64,000 nucleotides of DNA from Dendrocalamus latiflorus (Eukaryota; Streptophyta; Magnoliopsida; Poales; Poaceae). Both the position numbers and the translations under genes were made by a program. The notes beneath the pieces are model-generated. The model was not told the DNA's origin. It saw only the letters and a program-made list of their open reading frames with translations, and did no database searches. The stretch lies in the NCBI GenBank assembly GCA_017311315.1, contig CM029672.1, positions 10,644,463-10,708,462 on the forward strand, given 5' to 3'. Shown here piece after piece: positions 21,880 through 30,606 of the stretch; the first letter of the stretch is position 1, and every line of letters starts with the position of its first letter.

Positions 21880-22408
21880 ATGAATTTTTGAGTAAAATCC
21901 AAAATAGAAAAATTCTCAAAAAATAGAAAATTACTATGGCTATGTCTGGAAGCTGTATATAAAATTTTATAATTTTTAGGGCTTATTTACTATATGTAAC
22001 AACTACTACAAATATCATAATCATATGAATTTTGAGCATCATTCACAATGAATGAAATTGTCAAAAAATTATACAATTAAGTACATTGTGTTGGGAGATT
22101 TTATATAAAATTTTGTAATTTTTTGAGCTTATTTTCTATATTCAAAATTTTGAAAAAGTGGTGGACAAAAAATAATTTAGTGAAGGGACGATTGGCCACC
22201 TGCCTCCTGGTGGCGGGGCGGTAGAGCCTGCCTGGTGGCCAGGCAGTAGATTGCTTGTCACTCGGTGGCAACGCTCCAGGTCGCATGTGTTAGCTCTCCA
22301 GCGTCGCCGCCTCGTTACTGAACACAAAAATACCATTTTTGCCGATACAATATGTACTATTATTTTCGTAATTATGGTACAAATAATACTATATACGTCA
22401 CAAATTCC
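21880..22408 (-). repeat. MULE 3 right terminal inverted repeat
   Basis: Inverted partner of 18495-18850, better preserved and longer. Includes gcctcctggtggcggggcgg in the GC block. Confidence 0.7.
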
Positions 22409-22410
22409 TC

Positions 22411-23130
22411 GATCATGGTATACCAGTCTAGTAGCCAGCTATACAGGCATGCACCCTGGCATCTAACTCTCTCTCTCTAGATCTCTGTATCTAACTGCCG
22501 GAGCCTGGAGTTGGTCTTGAGGGTGAAGAAAGCCAGGCAACTCTGCACGCGACTCTGCTGACACACTTTTGTCTAGCTTATGTGTACATATATATACACA
22601 TACACTCGATCATGGTATACCAGTCTACTAGGTAACTATACATGCATGCAACTAGGCTCTTTTAGGGGGCATTCGTATTGTTTTTTAATTATAACTTTTA
22701 ACTATAATTTATGATTTTTTGTTAAAAATAAATAGTAGTGATCGAAAAAAGTAAATCTTAGAATGAGAGACATGAGCGGTGCAAAAGTGAGAGAGATATA
22801 AATACGTGACAGAAAAAAGAGGAGTGAGATACTTGATGCACCTGTAACCTTATGTTTTATTTCTAGATTAAGATAGAACAAGAGAAATGAAGAAGTTACT
22901 TTGAAAAATCGAATATTCATATTAATTTTTAAATTTTCTAAATATAAATTAAAAATAGAAACTAATGCGAATCGGGCCTTGACTCTCTCTTCTCTTCTCT
23001 GTCTGTGTGGTGTAGTGAGCCTGAAGGTGGAGGAGGAAGCTAACTCAGAACGTGAGACTCTGCCTGACACACTGTTGTGCGCTGTACCTAACTTGTGTGT
23101 ACATATACATACGCACATATGGTCCTTCAT
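22411..23130 (+). repeat. flank of MULE 3 in diverged duplicate copies
   Basis: The segment gatcatggtataccagtcta ... ggcatgca at 22411-22450 recurs at 22608-22650. The stretch containing ctgacacacttttgtctagc, then ttatgtgtacatatatatac (22555-22600) recurs as ctgacacactgttgtgcgct, then aacttgtgtgtacatatacat (23064-23110). A MITE (22661-22977) sits between copies. Confidence 0.6.
22661..22977. mobile_element. AT-rich MITE, family D copy 1
   Basis: Ends are gggggcattcgtattg and, inverted, aaggcccgattcgcattag. The core aaaaataaatagtagtga ... gacagaaaaaagaggag is shared with 51968-52190. Minus-strand frames through it are fortuitous. Confidence 0.5.
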
Positions 23131-23249
23131 TTTTTGACGCATGTCGTCTTCGTAATCCCTTCAATTATTATGTTCCACATGCTGACATGCATGCTAAGCC
23201 TGTACTAGTACCGCCAGGAATCCCAATTTTTTGGCACCACAGCCCCATT

Positions 23250-23264
23250 CCCCCCCCCCCCCCT
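23250..23264 (+). repeat. poly-C tract
   Basis: About 14 consecutive C in gccccattcccc... before tcaaattt. Likely assembly-sensitive. Confidence 0.8.
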
Positions 23265-24147
23265 CAAATTTAGCTCTAATCATAGTCTTTATAAATCTAG
23301 CACTTCCGTGAATTTAACAAGCTCGACAGATACCCCTAGCTCGGTAGAGACCGCAAATGCATTTAATTAGTGCTAATTCTATTTAATTAGCACTAATTAC
23401 TCAGTATTAGTTTGTTGCCATATTTGGAGGCTCGACAGGCAGACACCTACCGAGCTCGGTAAATTCACCGAGAAGCTAGATTTATTAAAACAGATGTTCA
23501 AAGATTAAATCTTAGAAAAAGTAAGTACAATACAATTTATATAAACGGTTCCATAGAATGCTCGCGTGTTTATATATATACTATTAGCAAAAAATAGCCG
23601 CATGTGTATCGTATTAGCAAAAATGGTATTTTTGCCGCCCGGTGGCTGGGTGGCTACGATGTAGGGCTGACGCATATAACCTGCCACTCCGCCACCGGGC
23701 ACCAGGTGCTTACCGCCCCGCCAACGGGCAAGCCGGCTTAATTACCTGTCCTAATTTTTTTGTATACTGTTTGTTTAAAATTTTAAATATAGCAAATGAG
23801 CTCCAAAAATAACAAAATTTTATGTGCAGTCTTCCGACACAATGTACTTAATTGAGTAACTTTTTTTTTGATAATTTTACCCGTAATGAATATTGCTTAA
23901 AAATTCATATAATTATGATATTTATAAGAGTTGTTACATGTAGCAAACGAGCTCCAAAAATTACGAAATTTTACATGTCGCCTAATTGTGTAATTTTTAG
24001 TAATTTTATGTGATCTGAAGTTTCCATGTTAATTTAATCATAATTAGCAATATACGATGCTCAGACATCTTTTGCAGTGCATGACTTCTGTCATTCGCAC
24101 ACACGTTGGCCTATTGCTGCTATCTTTCCTTTCATGCTGGGTCTTTC

Positions 24148-24345
24148 GCACAATTGTCACTCTATCCATGTTGTCCCCTCTTGCACGCTCCCTCGTCTGC
24201 ACTGATGTCGTTATGTCCGTGTCGCCCTCCATCGCGCGCTCTTTCATCCGCACTGATGTCATTATGTCTGTGTCGTCCCCCCTCGTCCGCTCCCTCGTCT
24301 CCATATTTGTCAGTGCTACCGTGCCATCCTCCCTCGTTGAAGTTC
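24148..24345 (-). repeat. 51-bp minisatellite, inverted copy (MULE 2 left)
   Basis: About four copies, reverse-complementary to the arrays at 4606-4965 and 25838-26095 (gcacgctccctcgtctgcac, tgatgtcgttatgtccgtgtcg and so on). Confidence 0.8.
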
Positions 24346-24886
24346 TGTGCATCGACAAGGAGTCCTTAATTTGCGGGGTGAGTGCATCGGGTTCCCTTTT
24401 CGCTTGGCCATAAATACGAAACTCTCGCATTTGGTCATCGGTCATGTAAGTCGCTCATCGTGAAAGTTCATTCTCGTGGTTGTTGCTCAAAATTAAGAGT
24501 GCATAGCTAATTATTTTGAAAAGCCAGTGCATGGCTTATTAAGGATGCGACATGAAGTAAGTAGGTTGTAGTAATTTAGACAAAGTTTTTTACTATTTTT
24601 GTGTACGTACAGTACCCATAATTTGTTATTGTATGGTAGTGTGTAATTAAACAGTCGTAATTTCTGTAGTGGCAGTTAGTTAGGGTTAAGTAATTAGTTA
24701 GTGCTAAGTAATTAAGTGCTAAGGACTCGTAATTTTTTTGGACGGGTAATCAAATTGCCAGTAATTAATGAATTATTCGTATATGGTTACACGCATGTAA
24801 TCACTAACTTGCATGCTGTTTGTCATCATTTTTTATTGTAACGCTTACTGCGATCTGGTTGTTGTGACTTTAGGTAGTCACAGACA

Positions 24887-25080
24887 TGGAACACTTGACA
24901 ACGTTCTATGGCGATGGCCTTGTACGGGCTGGACCCGATGGGTTGGATCTTCCAGAATGACATAGATGGTGCTTCCAGAATGACATAGATGTCAGCCAAC
25001 GTATCAGCATTAACCACACAGCAAAATGCAAGATATGCAAGACCTACGTGCACTCAATGAGGGATTGCCCAACAGATTGA
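24887..25080 (+). pseudogene. mudrA-type transposase remnant: N-terminus joined to zinc-knuckle-like end
   Basis: ATG at 24887 opens MEHLTTFYGDGLVRAGPDGL then DLPE and a stop. This resembles the start of grass MuDR-like transposases (ME.LT.FYGG.VVR..P.GVDLS). Only about 60 bp further the frame reads AKCKICKTYVHSMRDCPTD, a CCHC-like pattern (C-x2-C-x4-H-x4-C) expected near the transposase C-terminus. The DDE core between them is missing, consistent with an internal deletion. A 21-bp direct repeat (ccagaatgacatagatg at 24953 and 24975) lies near the junction. The assignment is by resemblance, not by alignment. Confidence 0.5.
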
Positions 25081-25477
25081 GCTCGTCTGGTCACCATTCC
25101 ATGTCGCGATTTGATGTATCTATCTATTTATTGAATTAATTCATGTTTGTATCAATTCAAGATATACTATTTTATGTGCTAGTAATTGGCAATTAATCAA
25201 TTCATTACTTAAATGATTAACTACATAATCTATTATCGCATGCGATTATTTATGGTAACCGCAACAACATGTTAACCATTTAGTTACATACTTTAATAAA
25301 TTTAACATAACCACGTACAACAGGGGAGAACCGTGGTACAAGCATCTCCGGACGTACTTTGGTAGAGCGTGCCTGGCGGTACCCATATGGAGTGTTGTTG
25401 AGGGGGGGCGCCTCGGACGTGGTAGGCCATCGTTGTAGTGGCACGCACAGGTATAGTTAGGGTTCGTGTAGCAGCAT

Positions 25478-25687
25478 GTGGGATCATAATAATTTTCTAT
25501 GTTGATGACCTCCTCGTTGCCTCTCTCGTTGCATCTGTTGGCGGATGGCATTGTTCTGCTCATTGAGATCATCAATCCTCGCCTCCAACTCTTGAATTTG
25601 ATCCCACAATGCGATGTACGTCATAACGTGACATTCATGCGGAGGATCAATCCATCGAATAAAGTTGCATTTCGCTATTTGTTGCAA
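25478..25687 (-). pseudogene. GRF zinc-finger/coiled-coil fragment, minus strand
   Basis: The 67-codon minus frame reads CNFIRWIDPPHECHVMTYIA, then LWDQIQELEARIDDLNEQNN. The C-x-F-x-x-W-x-D-P-P stretch resembles the end of a GRF zinc finger, and the next 40 residues form a heptad-rich coiled coil (IQELEARIDDLNEQNNAIRQ). It is transcribed opposite to the other GRF-like gene of this element. Its upstream part is eroded. Confidence 0.5.
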
Positions 25688-25837
25688 AGGAGGGTTAGCA
25701 TGGAAGCTCTATTAGTACTAACAGAAAAAACTATTGGCTAATTATACTCTAGAGTGTAGGCATCGGAAGAAACATCGTATGCCATCGAACTGGCCGTCCA
25801 AGACTTGCACGACTACGTCCTCTCTGTGTTTGCATGG

Positions 25838-26095
25838 ACATAGTGACAAATGTGTGCACGAGAGAGTTGGTGAGGGGGGATGGCTTGGACAGAGTGATAA
25901 ATGTGCGCACGAGAGAGCGGGCCAGGGGAACAGCACAGACAGAGTGACAAGTGTGTGCAAGAGGGAGCGGGCGAGAGGGGACGGCATGGACATAGTGACA
26001 AGTGTGCGTACGAGGGAGCGGGTGAGGGGCACGACACCAACAGAGTGATAAATGTGCACACGAGAGAGTAGGCGAGGGGAGACAGCATGTACACA
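25838..26095 (+). repeat. 51-bp minisatellite, direct copy (MULE 2 right)
   Basis: About five copies of the unit seen in MULE 1 (tagtgacaaatgtgtgcacg, gagtgataaatgtgcgcacg, gagtgacaagtgtgtgcaag and so on), ending just upstream of the promoter of the GRF-like gene. Confidence 0.85.
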
Positions 26096-26154
26096 GCGCA
26101 ACACTCTGCCTCGTAGGCTATTCACAAGAAATTAATCACACCATGCCAACCATT

Positions 26155-26224
26155 TCACTTATAAAAGGAGGTGAAATAGATTTGGGAGAGAACACTACAC
26201 AAGAGCTTGTTTCACCACGTCGAG
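26155..26224 (+). promoter_or_regulatory. TATA box region of the MULE 2 GRF-like gene
   Basis: acttataaaaggaggtg (about 26158-26174) is a strong plant TATA box about 50 bp before ATG 26225. The homologous place in MULE 1 (about 5312, gcttattaaaggaagtgg) has lost the TATA consensus. Confidence 0.6.
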
Positions 26225-26810
26225 ATGGACAAGAGGCAGAAAAAGTAATGGGACAAGATGATTAAGTACTGGGAGGAGATCCATGAACTAGCAAGGTCTG
26301 CTGTGGCTTGTGACAAACAAGCAAGGGCTACTGCGGCCCGGGACATTCCAACCAAGCATTCACTGCAACACCCGCCTGAGGGGGAGACACTACCCCTCTG
26401 TTGGTGCAGGAACCCATGCAAGTTCTTCAAGTCTAAGTAGCGGCTTAGTCTAGGCATGCGTTATTAGGGTTGCGTGAACTACTCTAGTGACTATCACAAC
26501 CACCGTTGGGACATGAGCAGATATCGGCAGCTGGTAAGAACCAGTTACAATGTGTTCTCCGACTATTTCTCTTTCAAAGTACTCACTAACAATCTCTCCC
26601 ATATACCTGTAGAGCCTAGAACTGCTATGTGGTTACCGCAAGTGGATCGACCTAGAGATCCACCCACATGACCAGTGGACTCTTAACTACGTGGAGTGGA
26701 ATGTCATAAGGGCCTACGAGATCCGAGAGGAGTGCTACAATAATAAGCAAATCGAGCGTATACGTCGAGAGACGAAAGATCATCTCGAGGCGTACATAAA
26801 AATGAGCATA
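26225..26810 (+). pseudogene. GRF zinc-finger-like transposon protein, decayed (MULE 2)
   Basis: ATG 26225 opens MDKRQKK, then a TAA. The same frame continues WDKMIKYWEEIHELARSAVA ... LPLCWCRNPCKFFKSK, stop, and after a frame change YSSDYHNHRWDMSRYRQLVR ... NNLSHIPVEPRTAMWLPQVD. The CWC-x3-C pair with downstream Cys fits a GRF-like zinc finger. An acidic/basic helical tail follows (about 26690-26800). It aligns with 5500-6042 in MULE 1, so both derive from one gene of the MULE family. Several stops make it inactive. Its role in the element is unknown. Confidence 0.55.
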
Positions 26811-27353
26811 GCACATCGCTAATTACGATTAAATTAACATAAAATAACATTGCAAATTCATAGCACATAAAATTCTCAAAAAATTGATAATTAGGTCGAC
26901 TGTGTCGGGAGCCTGCACATAAAATTTCGTAATTTTTGAAGCTCTTTTGCTATATGTAATAAATCCTAAAATTATCATAATCGTATGATTTTTTAGAAAA
27001 ATTCATAGTGGATAAAATTGTCAAAATATTACACAATAAAGTACTTTGTGTCGGGAGGCTACATATAAAATGTTGTAATTTTTAAAGCTTATTTGCTATA
27101 TTTGAAAATTCAAATAAATGATAAATAAAAAATCATATCTCCTCAAGTGATTAGCCGACTTAATCACCTGCCGTTCGGTGGCGGGGCGGCAAGGAGGGAG
27201 CTGCCTAGTGGCCGGGCTCCAATGGACAGGTGTGAGCTGCATGGCCCTGCTACCCAGTGACCGGACAACGGAAGTATCATTTTTGTCAATTCGGTGCATA
27301 TACGACTATTTTTGTAAATATATATAAAAAACATGCCAAAAGTGCCAAAATTC
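26805..27353 (-). repeat. MULE 2 right terminal inverted repeat
   Basis: About 550 bp, matching 23556-24065 inverted and the MULE 1 right arm directly. GC block at 27167-27275. Confidence 0.8.
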
Positions 27354-27473
27354 AATCAAGTGCAATCTTTGGCCGGTCAAAGATTCAAAGTTATTCGCGC
27401 ACCTTTGATATAAAAAAGGAGTTCAGAATTTTTTTACGGATCGAGCGTACATACATCACTACTACAGAAAACC

Positions 27474-27765
27474 ACATTACAGACGGTTCAGAAACGTCAT
27501 CACAGACGGTTTTCTGAACCGTCTGAAATTATGGGTCAGTGATAATCCAAGTTATCACAGACGGTTTTTGAACCGTCTGTGATTATGCGATATCACAGAC
27601 GATTTTTCATTAAAAACCGTCTGTGATTATCCGATATCACAGACGGTTTTGTACTAAAAACCGTCTGTGATTATCCGATATCACAGACGGTTTTTAGATA
27701 AAAACCGTCTGTGATATCGCATAATCACAGACGGTTTTTAATGAAAAACCGTCTGTGATACTCCT
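27474..27765. repeat. CACTA left subterminal repeat array
   Basis: About ten alternately oriented copies of a 16-18-bp motif tcacagacggtttt. Adjacent copies pair into hairpins (tcacagacggtttt...aaaaaccgtctgtga). Confidence 0.9.
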
Positions 27766-28071
27766 CCCCCCAGCAGAATCTATTTCTGTTTATAGCTAGC
27801 CTCAGGAAATGCTAGCCATGCCCTCTGAAACAAGCAGATAATCACAGACATAAACATATACAATTCACACATCTCATTTCATTTGAGATACATTTCACAT
27901 CTCAATTCATTTCACAGACATAAAACATCCAATTGACAACGCACTTCATTTCACAAACATAAAGCATCCATTTCGCAAATCAATTCATTGAGTTGAAATA
28001 AAATATCCATTAACAAATACACAATTGTAAAAGATCTACACTGTATTTGCATTTAGAATTACAATAAAAAA

Positions 28072-29936
28072 TCATTCTGGGCAGTGGAACTCTCCATCTG
28101 ATCTTACGACTTTTGACCACAAAAACCAAATGAGCTCTCCTCGAATTTTTGCAAAATCCGGCTGTGTCAATGCAGATGTAGAGATGGACGCAGCCTGTCG
28201 ATAGGAATATCAACGCGCGCATATATAAAACTGACATGTATGAAATAAATGTGGGAAGATTGACAAACCTTAGAATTAGTGATCTTGGTGGAATCGAGGA
28301 GTAGTCTCATATGGTGGCACACGTAGTATCCACACGTGTTGCCCGGCTCCTGCTGGTGGCACTGCAAAAAATATAATGTGTTAAATCAAGTGGCATTACT
28401 ACTATGTGTTGTATATGATTAATTAATGTGTAGCTAGCGAATACCCGAAACTTGCGATCATGTTTCAAGGCCTTGGCCCCTGTCGTCGAGTCACGTGTTT
28501 GTTGAACGTATGTGGCGAACGACCTTCTTTATTCGAAAAAGTTAGATTAGTTATTCGGAAGGAAAGAAAGAGTACAATGTACAATGTACGTACCTATCGA
28601 GTATTCGGGCGATAGCTGTGTACTTGGATTTGTTCTTACTTAGAGAATCAAGGTATATAGCCTTGTTCCATTTTGGTATAATTACAATTAAAATCCAATG
28701 GAACTGCTTATTGTATGGCATAAGAACAAATTCCTTATCTTGGTGAGCCAGCAATGCTTTTGTAATATAGTCCTCGACGAAGGATGCATTCTCGATGATG
28801 GTATCAATGGCGACCAAGCGTGGGTCCAGGAAACCAATTTGTGATTTCGATGATCTAGCTTCGATCAGCATGAATCTATATATAACATAGGAAAGCAACA
28901 AATTGTGACATATATTGGTATTACGTGAACAGAGACTGTGATTGTACAGACTTACAGCGTCCAGCATTGAACGAGTGAGGCGTCGAGAGCGTTGAGCGTG
29001 AAACGTTCAAATATATCGTCAAAGGTCACCGCGAAGACACATTCCTGAACTTCGTGCAAGAAATGCTCCGGCTTGAATTTGACAGTTATACCTGAGCGCC
29101 GTTCTGCCGCTGGCTTATTGGACTCTTCCATATACCAAAGGTGGAATCTTTGGCAACCAAGTCCTAGTTTTTGGAGCTCTTCCTGGACTACCATCGGCTG
29201 AGCTAGCACAAATTTGCGGGCCAATGGCATGGACGGGAAATCGTCATCATCCTTCGTCTTTGATTTGCCCTGGCCACTGCCTCGATTGTGGGTCGACTTT
29301 ATGCTAGTCGACTGTAATGGTATAGACGGTGCAAGTTGCTCTGGCGAGAATAGCACCCGTGGAGATAGCACCGGTGCAGGTAGCTGTGGTTCGCACTGCC
29401 CGTGTGGAGATGGCACCAGTGCAAGTTGCTCTGGCGAGAATAGCACCCGTGGAGATAGCACCGGTGCAGGTAGCTGTGGTTCGCACTGCCCGTGTGGAGA
29501 TGGCACCAGTGCAAGTTGCTGTGGTTCGCACTGCACTTCTGGTCCTGCCACCGGTGAAGAAGCCTCCAGGGAGATGTCGGTTTTGGGCCACTGGATGAAT
29601 GTTCCAATGGCCTGTCCTAGATTCACGGTCCAGGTGTTCTTTTGGGAACTCGAACGATGCCAAAATTTCGGTCCACAGCTCACGTTTCCGAGTGTCAGGC
29701 ACGTTCTTCAACGAATTGTATGTGATCTCAATTCGTTCTCGTGCAACTACTCCGACCATGGTTCGGAATGCGTTTACTGCTTTTTGAGGAAGGATAGGGA
29801 CCCCAGATGCATTCACCGCTGTGATGATCTGTCGGCCCTCAGGCTTCTTTGATAGCCCTCTTCCTTGGCATCTTGATGTTGGAGCGGACGCCTCCGGCGA
29901 TGATGTTGAAGAATGCGCGGGTGACATGTTGCTCAT
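28072..29936 (-). pseudogene. CACTA-encoded Ulp1-like (C48) cysteine protease gene, five exons, frame broken
   Basis: Exons on the minus strand by GT-AG sites: 29936-28956, 28875-28594, 28523-28445, 28361-28269, 28161-28072 (stop TGA). The phases agree at all four introns. The C48 catalytic set is visible: His in NKQFHWILIVI, Asp in AIYLDSLSK, Gln and Cys in CHQQEPGNTCGYYV. The N-terminal part (ILPQKAVNAFRTMVGVVARE ... LWTEILASFEFPKEH) is the conserved lead region of CACTA second ORFs. After FPKEH the reading frame changes to LGQAIGTFIQWPKTDISLEA near 29640, so there is a frameshift or out-of-frame internal deletion. An unrecognised intron is possible but I see no good sites. Ulp1 domains are common in plant CACTA and MULE elements, where their role is unsettled. 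Confidence 0.8.
29331..29524 (-). repeat. 90-bp in-frame tandem repeat in the Ulp1-like gene
   Basis: Two essentially identical 90-bp units (29331-29420, 29421-29510) and a partial third. They encode a 30-residue Pro/Leu/Ser-rich repeat with SPHGQCEPQLPAPVLSPR at its core. Near-identity suggests recent slippage. Confidence 0.85.
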
Positions 29937-30279
29937 TTTGTGGGTCTATTAAGATAAGATGAGAAAGTAATCATATTGAATTGCAAGACAAGAGAGGAGT
30001 AGAGGGGAGGGGGAGAAGGGAGGGGGTGATATGGACATAGAGAGGGGGTGATGTGCCTATCTTACCAATGTACCAATGTATCAAGTCCTTCTTTTTCCCG
30101 CAAAATTCAAGTCAATTTTATTACAAAAGTGCAAAAAAAAGACATTCCAGATTCTTCGTTGAGCAGCCGACATAGCCGACTTCTTCGGTGAGCGACTATG
30201 CATCTGCTTCTTCCCACTCCTTCTCTTCATCTCTGGTCTCCGGATCACGTACGCCAGTAGCGATGATTCATCTAACTGA

Positions 30280-30603
30280 CTACATCACACATTTTCACAT
30301 ATACGTCTCAAAATTGACTACATCACACATTTTCACATATACGTCTCAAAATTGACTACATCACACATTTTCACATATACATATCAAAATTGACTACATC
30401 ACACATTTTCACATATACATCTCAAAATTGACTACATCATACATTTTCACATATACATCTCAAAATTGACTACATCACACATTTTCACATATACATCTCA
30501 AAATTGACTACATCACACATTTCCACATATACATCTCAAAATTGACTACATCACACATTTTCACATATACATCTCAAAATTGTCACACATTTTCACATAT
30601 ACA
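30280..30603. repeat. 38-bp tandem repeat downstream of TNP2
   Basis: Eight units plus a partial ninth of ctacatcacacattttcaca + tatacatctcaaaattga, over 90% alike. They lie immediately 3' of the TNP2 reading frame, between the two minus-strand genes. Confidence 0.9.
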
Positions 30604-30606
30604 TTC

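Larger units (their letters stand above)
18495..22408. mobile_element. MULE 3: Mutator-like element carrying a plant mobile domain gene
   Basis: The inverted arms (18495-about 18850 and about 21880-22408) align with each other and with the arms of MULE 1 and 2. Ends are GAGTTTTTGGAATATACATA and, inverted, GGAATTTGTGACGTATATAG. A 9-bp duplication flanks them. The interior holds a decayed PMD gene (19151-20218) and further decayed coding-like sequence to 21730. No DDE transposase was recognised in the interior, so it is non-autonomous or its transposase has been lost. Confidence 0.75.
23556..27353. mobile_element. MULE 2: Mutator-like element with minisatellites and several remnant genes
   Basis: The left arm (about 23556-24065) and the inverted right arm (about 26805-27353) match each other and MULE 1. 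The right end read inward begins GAATTTTGGCACTTTTGGCA. The left end (GAATGCTCGCGTGTTTATAT) is diverged and no 9-bp duplication is visible at the inferred ends (ggttccata / aatcaagtg). One end may therefore be rearranged. The interior holds an inverted minisatellite (24148-24345), a mudrA-like start and zinc knuckle (24887-25080), a minus-strand GRF-like piece (25478-25687), a second minisatellite (25838-26095), a TATA box and a + strand GRF-like gene (26225-26810). Confidence 0.75.

Noticed and set aside
27377..27386. tcaaagatt at 23498 and 27379 as a 9-bp duplication of MULE 2
   Set aside because: The positions do not abut the ends of the inverted arms and the bases next to them are not inverted copies, so the match is probably chance.
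27474..27765. Regularly spaced repeats that might suggest a CRISPR array
   Set aside because: The units alternate in orientation, sit directly inside CACTA ends and pair into hairpins. This is a plant transposon subterminal array, and the window is eukaryotic.
29214..29852. 212-codon plus-strand ORF with Cys/Gly/Ser-rich repeats
   Set aside because: Antisense shadow of the 90-bp repeat in the Ulp1-like gene.
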